Part shown: positions 47,975-58,563 of the stretch, piece by piece
How the letters are laid out: every line of letters starts with the position of its first letter
Position numbering within the stretch: position 1 is the first letter of the stretch
Origin: Peptoniphilus harei
GTDB lineage: Bacteria > Bacillota > Clostridia > Tissierellales > Peptoniphilaceae
Assembly (NCBI RefSeq): GCF_900454685.1
Contig: NZ_UATM01000032.1
Coordinates: 1,054,001-1,118,000 of the forward strand
Length of the DNA: 64,000 nt
Reading direction: 5' to 3'
The notes under the pieces: model-generated
The model's input: the letters and a program-made list of their open reading frames with translations, nothing else
Told to the model about the DNA's origin: nothing
Database searches by the model: none
Position numbers and translations under genes: made by a program

Positions 47975-48064
47975 ACTTGGTAAATTTTTATGACTTAGCA
48001 TTTTATTATGAGTTTACAAATTTATATGACTCAGCATTTTCTTATGAGTTTATAAATTTTTATG
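47975..48064 (+). repeat. 18-nt periodic intergenic array, copy 4
   Basis: Five exact 18-nt units start at 47975, 47993, 48011, 48029 and 48047 (pattern ACTTAGCATTTTATTATG), with alternate units more alike than neighbours. The open plus-strand frame from 47974 reads DLVNFY, DLAFYY, EFTNLY, DSAFSY, EFINFY, DLKLTY and runs into the antisense of the lipoprotein gene. No start codon other than TTG. The host transcript probably runs on the minus strand here. Confidence 0.75.
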
Positions 48065-48073
48065 ACCTAAAGC

Positions 48074-48664
48074 TTACTTATTTTCTTCCAATAGTTTGTC
48101 AATTGTTGCTGTAATTGAAGCTTTATCTTTTTTACCAACAAATCCACCTAGAACTTGGCCTTCAGAGTTGACAAAGAAAGTTGTAGGAATTACAGTAATA
48201 TGCACAAGACTATCTTCAGTTGTTGGGTTAGGCATAATATTTGTGTAAGTCACTCCAGCATTTTTAATTATTTCTGTAGCTTCTTCTACGTTAGTGTCCA
48301 TACTTGCATTAGTATCAACAACTACTCCTAAGAAATTAATTTTGTCCTTATATTCTTCGCCTAGGTCAGCAAGGTCTGGCATTTCTTCTTTGCAAGGTCC
48401 ACAGAAAGTTCCCCAAACATTAACAAGAGTAAGAGGTTTTTCCTTGTAAAAATCTTCAGACTTTACAATATTTCCATCTTCAATTTCAAGAGTTTGGAAG
48501 TCAAATCTTTCAATTGGCATTGACTCTAAGTCTATTGCAGATGCTTTTGTCTCCTGAACTTCCTTAGTATTATTTTCTTTTGATACATCATTAGTTTTCT
48601 TATTGCATGCGAAGAGACTTAAAGCCACTGCACATACAATCAAAATTTTAAATAATTTTTTCAT
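48074..48664 (-). CDS. TlpA/ResA-type thiol-disulfide lipoprotein
   Basis: 196 residues. Lipoprotein signal with lipobox LFAC (Cys 20), a polar linker (about 21-50) and a thioredoxin fold with the active site GTFCGPCKEEMPDL near 100 and the cis-proline VIPTTFFV. Such outside-facing thioredoxins keep cysteines reduced or repair oxidised methionine systems; the partner is not visible. GGAGCGATTAT precedes the ATG. Divergent from the nucleoside hydrolase operon. Confidence 0.9.
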   Translation of the reverse strand: MKKLFKILIVCAVALSLFACNKKTNDVSKENNTKEVQETKASAIDLESMPIERFDFQTLEIEDGNIVKSEDFYKEKPLTLVNVWGTFCGPCKEEMPDLADLGEEYKDKINFLGVVVDTNASMDTNVEEATEIIKNAGVTYTNIMPNPTTEDSLVHITVIPTTFFVNSEGQVLGGFVGKKDKASITATIDKLLEENK

Positions 48665-48728
48665 ATAATCGCTCCAGTGTAAAATTTTTTAATTTTGCCT
48701 AAGTCAATTATACTTCATGGACAAAAAC

Positions 48729-48757
48729 TTGTCTATTTTTAAAAAATAGGGTATAAT
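48729..48757 (+). promoter_or_regulatory. Promoter of the nucleoside hydrolase operon
   Basis: TTGTCT at 48729-48734, a 17-nt spacer and TATAAT at 48752-48757. Transcription should begin near 48764, at the first base of the candidate riboswitch. Confidence 0.8.
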
Positions 48758-48764
48758 TTATCTC

Positions 48765-48820
48765 ACTTGTTCGGGAACTCCAAGTATAAAAAACTAATTG
48801 TTCTCCAAAGAAATGGAGGT
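48765..48820 (+). promoter_or_regulatory. Candidate preQ1-I-like riboswitch
   Basis: P1 is ACTTG (48765-48769) with CAAGT (48781-48785). The loop starts TTC and ends in C directly before the 3' arm of P1, where preQ1-I aptamers hold their U6 and ligand-pairing C. ATAAAAAACTAA follows at 48786-48797, identical to the A-rich loop of the B. subtilis queC aptamer as I remember it. The usual P2 is poor (two pairs), but GGGAAC (48773-48778) can pair with GTTCTC (48800-48805). CTCCA (48803-48807) can alternatively pair with TGGAG (48814-48818) and hide the ribosome binding site, giving a plausible translational switch. Confidence 0.5.
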
Positions 48821-48824
48821 TATT

Positions 48825-49772
48825 ATGAAGAAAATTATTATTGACGCAGATCCCGGGATTGATGATTCTATAGCTATTATGCTAGCAGCAAAGCTTAAAG
48901 AATATGAAATCCTCGGGATCTCTTTGGTTTCAGGAAATGTTCATGTTGAAAAGGGAAGAAAAAATGTCCTTAGACTTATGAAGTTCTTGCAGGAAGATTT
49001 CAAAATCTATATGGGTTCAGGAGACCCTCTTTGCAAAGAATTTATTAATGCTGAGGATACCCACGGTGAAGATGGACTTGGTGAAACTTATTTGGACTAT
49101 GACGAAAAAGAAAATTCTGGTGATGCCATAGATTTCTTAATTGATGAAGCTAAAAAGGGCGACTTGACAATTTTTGCCCTAGGACCCCTAACTAATATAG
49201 CAAGAGCTATTGAAAGGGATAGGGATGCTTTTAAGGACACAAGAATTATTGTAATGGGTGGAAACTTTAGGAGCCACGGCAACATGAGCCCAGTAGCAGA
49301 ATTTAATTTTTATGTTGACCCAGAGGCAGCAGATTATGTGATTAAAAATGCACCAAGAATGATAGAAATTGTCCCACTAGATGTAACTAGAGAATTTGTT
49401 TTAACTCCAAGTATTCTTTCTTATATCAAGAGACTAAATCTAGAGATGGGAAATTTTATAGAAAAGATTACTAATTTCTATATGGACTTTCACTGGGAAT
49501 ATGAAAAAATTATTGGGTCTGTTATAAATGATCCACTTACAATTCTTTTAGAAAGAAATCCAGACTTATTTCAGGGCAAAACTTATAATGCTGAGTGCAT
49601 AACAGATGGCCCAGCTAGAGGAATGCTCATGGTTGATGCCATGGACTTCATGAAGAAAGAAAAAAACTTAATTATTTATGAAGAGATAGAAGTTTTTGAA
49701 GTATGGAGAGACTTTATAGAAGTTATTACAGAAAGGGAAGTTGATATAAATGTCCTAGGTGATTTGCTATGA
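48825..49772 (+). CDS. Nucleoside hydrolase (candidate queuosine hydrolase, QueK-like)
   Basis: 315 residues of the inosine-uridine nucleoside hydrolase family, cleaving the N-glycosidic bond to free base and ribose. The Ca-binding DADPGIDDS opens the protein, with VSGNVHVEKGRKNVLR and GGNFRSHGNMSPVAEFNF following. The usual HDP before the last helix is NDP (SVINDPLTIL), so the general acid His is missing. With the ECF partner and preQ1-like leader this suggests queuosine salvage, as reported for C. difficile QueK; that is inference. The frame opens at 48798, but TGGAGGT fits the ATG at 48825. Confidence 0.75.
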   Translation: MKKIIIDADPGIDDSIAIMLAAKLKEYEILGISLVSGNVHVEKGRKNVLRLMKFLQEDFKIYMGSGDPLCKEFINAEDTHGEDGLGETYLDYDEKENSGDAIDFLIDEAKKGDLTIFALGPLTNIARAIERDRDAFKDTRIIVMGGNFRSHGNMSPVAEFNFYVDPEAADYVIKNAPRMIEIVPLDVTREFVLTPSILSYIKRLNLEMGNFIEKITNFYMDFHWEYEKIIGSVINDPLTILLERNPDLFQGKTYNAECITDGPARGMLMVDAMDFMKKEKNLIIYEEIEVFEVWRDFIEVITEREVDINVLGDLL

Positions 49773-50314
49773 AGATTTCAACAAAAAAAATTACTATTTT
49801 AGCTCTTTGCATAGCAATAAATATGGTTGGGTCCTGGATTGGTGTTTTGATAAAATTACCAGTTTACCTAGACTCAATAGGAACTATAATGGCAGGTTTT
49901 ACCTTTGGCCCAATATTTGGTCTTTTGACAGGAATGATTACTGCCTTTGTAAACACTATAGGGGACCCTATTGCCCTTTACTTTATGCCAACTCAACTTA
50001 TAGTAGGTTTTACTGCGGGATATTTTAAATTTCTAAAAAGAAATGATTATATTTCTAAGTTTTATTTAACTCCTTTTATGTCAATACCTGCTGCTATATC
50101 TTCTGCTCTTATCGCAACTTATCTTTTTGGAACTGTGACAACAGCAGGATCATCTTATATTGTCCAAGGCTTGCGTGCAGTAATGGATTTGCCAGATTTT
50201 GTAATTGTATTTGTAATTCAAATTATAACTGACTATGCTGACAAATTAATTTCAATCTTATTGGTTTCAAAGGTATACAATATGGGTGCTTTTCAAAATA
50301 TTTTAAAGAAATAG
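49769..50314 (+). CDS. ECF transporter S component
   Basis: 181 residues with about six helices. TILALCIAINMVGSWIGVLI, SIGTIMAGFTFGPIFGLLTG and the AxxxA-like surfaces fit substrate-binding S components of energy-coupling-factor importers, which need a shared EcfAAT module encoded elsewhere. ATGA overlap with the hydrolase implies joint function: uptake of the compound the hydrolase splits, perhaps queuosine or queuine. The insertion element begins 7 nt after its stop, so any downstream gene of the operon has been separated. Confidence 0.8.
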   Translation: MKISTKKITILALCIAINMVGSWIGVLIKLPVYLDSIGTIMAGFTFGPIFGLLTGMITAFVNTIGDPIALYFMPTQLIVGFTAGYFKFLKRNDYISKFYLTPFMSIPAAISSALIATYLFGTVTTAGSSYIVQGLRAVMDLPDFVIVFVIQIITDYADKLISILLVSKVYNMGAFQNILKK

Positions 50315-50321
50315 TATCACG

Positions 50322-50359
50322 ACCACTTCTATAAGAAGTGGTCAGACTGATGACAAAGC
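50322..50359 (+). repeat. IS left inverted repeat
   Basis: Starts ACCACTTCTATAAGAAGTGG and continues TCAGACTGATGACAAAGC; matches the complement of 51882-51919 at 31 of 38 positions. Confidence 0.85.
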
Positions 50360-50383
50360 AGGCAAAAAAAGCCTGCTTTTTTT
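50355..50383 (+). terminator. Terminator inside the IS, before the transposase
   Basis: AAAGCAGGC and GCCTGCTTT form a 9-bp stem with loop AAAAAAA, then seven T. It would stop transcripts from the ECF operon entering the transposase gene. Confidence 0.9.
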
Positions 50384-50444
50384 AATAAAATCATCTGAAT
50401 TACAGAAAAAAAGGGTAAAAATAAACTAAGGAAGTAGGTGTGAC

Positions 50445-51899
50445 ATGCTATCAAAAAATAACAATAGAAAAACAAATCAAGTACAACTAATTTCAGTAGA
50501 ACAACTTGTACCTAAAAATCACATATTAAGAAAAATAGACAAATACATAGACTTTAGCTTCATCTATGAATTAGTAGAAGATAAATACTCACTAGACAAC
50601 GGAAGACCAAGCATAGATCCAGTAGTATTAATAAAAATACTATTCATAGAGTATCTATTCAACATAAAAAGTATGAGACAAACAATAAAAGAAATAGAAG
50701 TAAACATAGCATATAGATGGTTTTTAGGACTGGACTTTTATGATAAAGTTCCTCACTTCACAACATTTAGCCAAAACTACAGAAGAAGATTTAAAGATAC
50801 AAACATATTTGAAGAAATATTTCAAAACATCTTAAGCCAAGCAATGAACAAAGGATTCGTAGATGAGAAAATACAATTCGTAGACTCAACACATGTAAAA
50901 GCCCATGCAAATAGACATAAAAACAAAAAAGAAGAAATCAAAAAAGCAGCAAAAGCATACCAAGAAGAATTAGACAAAGAAATAGAAGAAGATAGAAAAG
51001 AACATGGGAAAAAACCACTAAAAGAAAAAAATAAAAAAGAAGAAACAAAAGAAATAACAGTCTCAACAACAGACCCAGAAAGTGGACTCTTTCATAAAGG
51101 AGAGCACAAAGAAGTCTTTGCCTATTGTGTAGAAACATCAGTAGACAAAAATGGTTGGATCTTAGGACATAAAACATTCCCAGGAAATCTCCATGACAGC
51201 ACAACCCTAATACCCTTTTATGAAGAAAAACTAAAAAAATACAAACCAGAAAAAATAGTAATGGATGCAGGATATAAAACACCAGCCATAGCAAAAAAAC
51301 TACTAGAAGACGAAATACAACCAGTATTTCCCTACACAGCACCAAAAAGAAAACCAAAAATAGAAAACCCCTACTACAAAAGAGAATTCATATATGATGA
51401 GTACTATGACTGTTACCTATGCCCAGAAAATCAAATACTAGAATACACGACAACAAATAGAGAGGGATATAGAGAGTACAAAAGCAATAAAGAACAATGT
51501 AAAAAATGCCCTAACCTCAAAAGATGCACACAGAGTAAAAACAATCAAAAAGTAATCACAAGACACATTTGGCAAAAATACATAGATGAAACAGAAGAAT
51601 ATAGATACACAGAAAAAGGAAAAGAAGAATACAAAAGAAGAAAAGAAACAGTAGAAAGACAATTTGGAAGTGCAAAAGAATTCCATGGATTTAGATACAC
51701 AAACATGATTGGACTAGCAAAGATGGAAATGAAAGCTGCACTTACATTTGAGTGCATAAATATGAAAAAATTAGCAATACTACTATATAAATTGGATCCT
51801 AATAAGGATTTAACTTTGGATAAATTAAAGATTTTTTTAGTAAATATATTAAGAATGCAACAAACCCAGAAATTATTTCTGGGTTTGTCTACAATCTGA
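50445..51899 (+). CDS. IS1182 family transposase
   Basis: 484 residues, apparently intact. N-terminal domain NHILRKIDKYIDFSFIYELV and PSIDPVVLIKILFIEYLFNI; DDE catalytic triad: Asp in QFVDSTHVKAH, Asp in IVMDAGYKTPAIAKK and Glu in KETVERQFGSAKEFHGFRY; a zinc-knuckle-like CKKCPNLKRC before the last. A long Lys/Glu-rich insert (about 160-205) lies between the first two. The stop TGA is inside the right inverted repeat. Very A-rich codon use (ATA, AAA, ACA), unlike neighbouring genes. Confidence 0.95.
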   Translation: MLSKNNNRKTNQVQLISVEQLVPKNHILRKIDKYIDFSFIYELVEDKYSLDNGRPSIDPVVLIKILFIEYLFNIKSMRQTIKEIEVNIAYRWFLGLDFYDKVPHFTTFSQNYRRRFKDTNIFEEIFQNILSQAMNKGFVDEKIQFVDSTHVKAHANRHKNKKEEIKKAAKAYQEELDKEIEEDRKEHGKKPLKEKNKKEETKEITVSTTDPESGLFHKGEHKEVFAYCVETSVDKNGWILGHKTFPGNLHDSTTLIPFYEEKLKKYKPEKIVMDAGYKTPAIAKKLLEDEIQPVFPYTAPKRKPKIENPYYKREFIYDEYYDCYLCPENQILEYTTTNREGYREYKSNKEQCKKCPNLKRCTQSKNNQKVITRHIWQKYIDETEEYRYTEKGKEEYKRRKETVERQFGSAKEFHGFRYTNMIGLAKMEMKAALTFECINMKKLAILLYKLDPNKDLTLDKLKIFLVNILRMQQTQKLFLGLSTI

Positions 51900-51919
51900 C
51901 CACTTCTATAAGAAGTGGT
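51882..51919 (-). repeat. IS right inverted repeat
   Basis: Complement starts ACCACTTCTTATAGAAGTGG; see the left repeat. It includes the transposase stop codon. Confidence 0.85.
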
Positions 51920-52106
51920 TTTTTATTTTGGAAATTTCAGTTTAATTTGTTAAAATATTAATAGAATACTTGTTACTTTTATTCTTGTAAACAAATTTAA
52001 AATTTACTTTTTTGATAAATTTTAAATAAAAATGACTTATAAGGGTAAAAGTAAATTGTATACAAATAAAGATTAGAACATTGTAGTTAAATAATATTTT
52101 AACAAG

Positions 52107-52115
52107 TGATATAAT
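52107..52115 (+). promoter_or_regulatory. Extended -10 promoter of the V-ATPase operon
   Basis: TGATATAAT, 37 nt before the first start codon; no good -35. The preceding stretch 51920-52106 is AT-rich and shows nothing else. Confidence 0.6.
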
Positions 52116-52151
52116 TTATTTGTGAGAAGATTTTACACTGGAGGTGATTTA

Positions 52152-52461
52152 GTGTCAGATGATGCAGTAAAAAAAGTTAAAGACACTGAAGCTGAGGCAA
52201 AAAAAATAATTGGCGATGCTGAGGTTAAAGCCAAGGAAATTATTGAAGAGGCAAGTGCCAAGGGCGAGGAAGCTTATCGAAAAATAGTTGATGAAGCTAG
52301 GGATAAGAAAGACGCCTATGTTGAAAAGGCAAGGATTGAAGCTGGTGAAGCTGTAAAACCAATCGGAGCTGAAGCAGACAAAAAAATTGCTGAAATTTCA
52401 AAAAATTCCAAGAGCAAAGAAGCTGAAGTTGTAAAGTCAGTGGTAGAGAGGATTGTGAATA

Positions 52462-52475
<14 letters not shown>
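52152..52475 (+). CDS. V-type ATPase subunit G/H (peripheral stalk)
   Basis: 107 residues, a single long amphipathic coiled coil (KKVKDTEAEAKKIIGDAEVK, AKGEEAYRKIVDEARDKK) as in AtpH/NtpF, which pairs with subunit E as stator. The frame opens from an earlier ATG at 52122, but TGGAGGTGAT lies ideally before the GTG at 52152. It overlaps the I subunit by 14 nt. First gene of the operon order H-I-K-E-C-F-A-B-D. Confidence 0.85.
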
Positions 52476-54892
<2,417 letters not shown>

Positions 54893-54900
54893 GTGATACT

Positions 54901-55449
54901 ATGGCAGGACTTGAAAATATTTTAAATAAAATAATTAAGGATGCAGAGGAAAAAGCAAAGCTTATAATAAAAGAAGCTGAAGAAAAAGAAAATACTATTA
55001 TAGAAGATAGAAAAGAAGACGGAGAATTTCTTGCTAATAAAATTGGTAGGATTGCCGAAAGAGAAAGAGAAGACATCTTCAAGAGAAGCAAGTCATCAGA
55101 AGAGCTTAAGGCAAGAGACAAAATCTTGTCTGAGAAAAACAGGATAATCGATGAAGTCCTTGAAAAAGTTGTTGAGGAACTTGAAAATCTTTCTGAAGAT
55201 GATTTTGTCAGATTCCTAAAAAATAATTTAGGAGATGAAAAACTTAAGGGTGGCACTATTGATATTCCAAAAAAATATAGGAATGCTGTAGAAAAGGCTG
55301 ATCTTGGTTTTAAAATATCTGATAAGGATATTGAAAGTGGTTTTGTCCTTAACAAGGACAATCTAGTTTACAATGGAGACTTTAGGTCCCTTGTAAATTC
55401 TGAGAGAGAAGATTTAGAAAAATATCTAGCTGAAGAACTATTCAGTTAA
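54901..55449 (+). CDS. ntpE: V-type ATP synthase subunit E
   Basis: 182 residues. N-terminal coiled coil (NKIIKDAEEKAKLIIKEAEE) pairs with the G/H subunit; the C-terminal globular part (about 100-182) ends GFVLNKDNLVYNGDFRSLV, typical of subunit E attaching to the A3B3 head. CTAGGTGATACT precedes the ATG, 8 nt after ntpK. Confidence 0.92.
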   Translation: MAGLENILNKIIKDAEEKAKLIIKEAEEKENTIIEDRKEDGEFLANKIGRIAEREREDIFKRSKSSEELKARDKILSEKNRIIDEVLEKVVEELENLSEDDFVRFLKNNLGDEKLKGGTIDIPKKYRNAVEKADLGFKISDKDIESGFVLNKDNLVYNGDFRSLVNSEREDLEKYLAEELFS

Positions 55450-55466
55450 GAGGAAAAGGTGATTTA

Positions 55467-56459
55467 ATGGATAGAAATAAATTTATCCAAAGTTCCACAA
55501 GATTAAGAGTTTTGGAAAAGGAGCTTTTAAAAAGTGAAAACTTTATAAGGATTTCTGAACAAGATACTTTGGAAGACGCACTTAGATCTCTATCTGATAC
55601 AGTTTACAACAAATTTATAAATAAAATATCTTCTCCCACAGAATATGAAGTCATACTGAAAGAGGAGCTCACGAGATTTTATGACGAAGTTTATGAAATC
55701 TCTCCATCGAGAATACCTGTTGACTTAGTTGCATTAAAATACTTCTACCACAATCTAAAGGTCTTAATTAAGGAAAAGATTGGGGAAGAAGATTTAAAAG
55801 ACCTATTTATGACCCTAGGTGGATTTGATATTAAGGAATACAGGGATGGCATCTTAAAGGGCAGCAAGAGAAATAAATATTTTGAACTTATAGGAAAAAT
55901 TGAGGAAGCTTACGAAGAAAAGAAGGATCCTCAAATTATTGATATATATCTTGATAATGCCTACTTTAAGGACCTACTTGAGCTTGCAGAAGAATCTAAA
56001 GTTGACCTATTTATAGATTATGCGAAAAATCTCATTGATTTTACAAATATAAGGACTCTACTTAGGGCCAAAAAACAGGAAAAAGATGTAGAATTTTTAA
56101 AAAACATAATTGTTCCTGGAGGCAAACTAAGAGAAGAAACTTATTTTGATTTATTAAATAGGGATATAAGTTCAGACACTGAAGCTTTCAAGAGACTTGA
56201 TATTTATAAGTATATAAAGGAAGGTCTTGACGACTTTAAAGAGAAGGGAACCCTATCAAACTTTGAGAGGGAGATGGACAACTACTTTATAGACCTTATT
56301 AAGGATGTAAAATATATTACCTATGGTCCAGAAGTTGTTTTTGCCAATGTATTGGCAAAGGAAATGGAAATTAAAAATCTAAGAATTATTTTAGTTTCAA
56401 AATTAAATGGACTTGATGGTGAATTTATAAGAGAAAAGTTGCGTGATAGTTATGTATAA
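55467..56459 (+). CDS. ntpC: V-type ATP synthase subunit C
   Basis: 330 residues, mostly helical, V-ATPase C/AC39-type (d subunit) that sits as a funnel on the rotor ring and binds the central stalk. [40 protein letters not shown] and the end [20 protein letters not shown] fit the family. AAAGGTGATTTA precedes the ATG. It overlaps ntpF by 8 nt. Confidence 0.92.
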   Translation: MDRNKFIQSSTRLRVLEKELLKSENFIRISEQDTLEDALRSLSDTVYNKFINKISSPTEYEVILKEELTRFYDEVYEISPSRIPVDLVALKYFYHNLKVLIKEKIGEEDLKDLFMTLGGFDIKEYRDGILKGSKRNKYFELIGKIEEAYEEKKDPQIIDIYLDNAYFKDLLELAEESKVDLFIDYAKNLIDFTNIRTLLRAKKQEKDVEFLKNIIVPGGKLREETYFDLLNRDISSDTEAFKRLDIYKYIKEGLDDFKEKGTLSNFEREMDNYFIDLIKDVKYITYGPEVVFANVLAKEMEIKNLRIILVSKLNGLDGEFIREKLRDSYV

Positions 56460-56766
56460 AATTGCAGTTGTTGGAGACAAGGACTCTGTTTTATCTTTTA
56501 AGGCAATAGGCATTGATGTCTTTGTTGCCTATGAAGGTAAGGACGCGAGATACCAGGTAGACAGTCTTGCAAAAAAAGATTATGGTGTAATTTATATTAC
56601 AGAAGATCTTGCAGCAAAAATACCAAAAACAATTGAAAGATATAATGATGAATTAATACCAGCCATAATTGTCATCCCTTCAAACAAGGGAACTCTTGGA
56701 ATTGGTATGAAAAACTTAAATAAAAACGTGGAAAAGGCAGTTGGAGCGAATATATTAGGTGATTAG
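56452..56766 (+). CDS. ntpG: V-type ATP synthase subunit F
   Basis: 104 residues, Rossmann-like. [20 protein letters not shown] and [19 protein letters not shown] are classic subunit F (NtpG), part of the central stalk with D. The frame opens at GTG 56443, but MYKIAVVGD from the ATG at 56452 is the usual N-terminus. Translation is coupled to ntpC. Confidence 0.93.
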   Translation: MYKIAVVGDKDSVLSFKAIGIDVFVAYEGKDARYQVDSLAKKDYGVIYITEDLAAKIPKTIERYNDELIPAIIVIPSNKGTLGIGMKNLNKNVEKAVGANILGD

Positions 56767-56793
56767 TCACCTTTTTATAAAGGAGGAGCTTTA

Positions 56794-58563
56794 TTGAAAT
56801 CAGGAAAGATAATTAAAGTATCCGGACCACTAGTCGTAGCTTCTGGCATGGAAGATGCCAATGTCTATGATGTGGTAGAAGTTTCTAAAGACAAATTAAT
56901 TGGTGAAGTTATTGAAATGAGAGGAGACCAAGCCTCTATTCAAGTATATGAAGAAACTACAGGCATAGGACCTGGAGATGAAGTTTATACAACAGGAGCA
57001 CCCCTATCAGTTGAGCTAGGACCTGGAATGATTGAGCAAATGTTTGACGGAATTCAAAGACCATTAGTTGGACTTAGAGACGAAGCCGGAGACTTTCTAG
57101 AAAGAGGAGTTACAGTAAATCCTTTAAATAGAGATAAAAAATGGGAATTTAAAAAAGTTGCTAATGTTGGAGATGAAGTTGAGCCGGGAGATGTTCTTGG
57201 TACAGTTGAAGAAACTCCAGTAGTAACCCACAAGATTATGGTTCCCAATGGTATAAATGGAAAGATTAAGGACATTAAAGAAGGTTCCTTTACCGTTGTT
57301 GATACTGTTGCAGTTATTGAAACTGAAGATGGCGACAAGGAACTTAACATGATCCAAAGATGGCCAGTTAGAAAGGGAAGACCTTACAAGAAAAAGGTTG
57401 ATCCTAAGGAACCACTTATTACAGGTCAAAGGGTAATTGATACTTTCTTCCCAATAACTAAGGGTGGTACTGCAGCTATACCAGGACCTTTCGGTTCAGG
57501 TAAGACAGTTGTACAACACCAACTTGCTAAGTGGGCAGATGCACAAATAGTTGTTTATGTTGGTTGTGGCGAACGTGGAAACGAAATGACAGACGTACTT
57601 ATGGAATTTCCAGAACTAATAGATCCAAATACTGGCGAATCTATTATGAAGAGGACAGTTCTTATTGCCAACACATCTAACATGCCAGTTGCTGCTCGTG
57701 AAGCCTCAATATATACAGGAATCACAATTTCTGAATACTTTAGAGACATGGGATATTCTGTTGCCATGATGGCGGACTCAACATCTCGTTGGGCAGAGGC
57801 TCTTCGTGAAATGTCTGGTCGTCTTGAAGAGATGCCTGGTGACGAAGGTTACCCAGCTTATCTTGCATCAAGAATTGCAGAATTTTATGAAAGAGCAGGA
57901 CGTGTTCTTGTAAATGGTAAGGAAGAAAGAGAAGGAGCCCTATCAGTTATAGGTGCAGTTTCTCCTCCAGGTGGAGATATTTCTGAGCCAGTAACACAAA
58001 ATACACTTAGAATTGTAAAAATATTCTGGAAGCTTGACTATGATTTATCATATCAAAGACACTTCCCGGCAATTAACTGGATAGACTCTTACTCTTTGTA
58101 TCAACCAAAGATAGATGCTTATCTAGATGAAAATATAGACAGAAGATTTTCTAAACTTAGAAAGAGATCAATGGCCCTTCTACAAGAAGAAACTTCTTTA
58201 CTTGAAGTAGTAAGACTAGTTGGTCGTGATTCGCTTTCTGATGAAGACCAAATGAAATTACACACAAGTAAGTCAATTCGTGAAGACTTTTTACAACAAA
58301 ATGCCTTCCACGATGTTGATACCTTCTGTCCATTGGAAAAACAATTTAAGATGTTAGACACAATTCTTTACTTCTATGACAGGGGACAAGAAGCCCTAGA
58401 AAATGGAGCCTACTTTAGCGAAATTGAAGAACTTGATGTTAAAGAAAGTATTGCAAGAATGAAGTATGTTCCAAATGAAGAATTGGAAAAAATTGATGAA
58501 ATAAAGGACAAAATTGTTAGTCAGCTTAATAAATTAGTAGAGGTCGGTGATACAGATGCTTAA
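56794..58563 (+). CDS. ntpA: V-type ATP synthase catalytic subunit A
   Basis: 589 residues. P-loop [37 protein letters not shown] with the catalytic Glu, [20 protein letters not shown] and the A-specific non-homologous insert (about 110-190). Hydrolyses or makes ATP in the A3B3 head. The start is TTG ([15 protein letters not shown] follows) behind AGGAGGAG; no alternative ATG fits. Overlaps ntpB by 8 nt. Confidence 0.97.
   Translation: MKSGKIIKVSGPLVVASGMEDANVYDVVEVSKDKLIGEVIEMRGDQASIQVYEETTGIGPGDEVYTTGAPLSVELGPGMIEQMFDGIQRPLVGLRDEAGDFLERGVTVNPLNRDKKWEFKKVANVGDEVEPGDVLGTVEETPVVTHKIMVPNGINGKIKDIKEGSFTVVDTVAVIETEDGDKELNMIQRWPVRKGRPYKKKVDPKEPLITGQRVIDTFFPITKGGTAAIPGPFGSGKTVVQHQLAKWADAQIVVYVGCGERGNEMTDVLMEFPELIDPNTGESIMKRTVLIANTSNMPVAAREASIYTGITISEYFRDMGYSVAMMADSTSRWAEALREMSGRLEEMPGDEGYPAYLASRIAEFYERAGRVLVNGKEEREGALSVIGAVSPPGGDISEPVTQNTLRIVKIFWKLDYDLSYQRHFPAINWIDSYSLYQPKIDAYLDENIDRRFSKLRKRSMALLQEETSLLEVVRLVGRDSLSDEDQMKLHTSKSIREDFLQQNAFHDVDTFCPLEKQFKMLDTILYFYDRGQEALENGAYFSEIEELDVKESIARMKYVPNEELEKIDEIKDKIVSQLNKLVEVGDTDA

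Larger units (their letters stand above)
47768..48073. other. 306-nt gap holding a terminator and an 18-nt array
   Basis: No gene. From the left: the peroxidase ribosome binding site, an AT-rich stretch, a minus-strand terminator at 47864-47892 and the fourth 18-nt array, which lies between the tlpA-like stop codon and that terminator and so in its 3' UTR. Units decayed by stop codons can be followed back to about 47903. Confidence 0.7.
50322..51919 (+). mobile_element. IS1182-family insertion sequence, 1598 bp
   Basis: Bounded by 38-bp imperfect inverted repeats (31 of 38 matching) and carrying one complete transposase. Each outer end is itself a palindrome, CCACTTCT-ATA-AGAAGTGG. No target duplication is obvious in the flanks (ATCACG left, TTTTTATT right). 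It has an internal terminator ahead of the transposase and a 13-14 bp hairpin at the very end of the coding region. A-rich codons set it apart from neighbours. Confidence 0.9.

Noticed and set aside
50938..51357. A 139-codon minus-strand frame opposite the transposase
   Set aside because: Leu/Phe-rich shadow of the Lys/Glu-rich insert of the transposase; no start signal.
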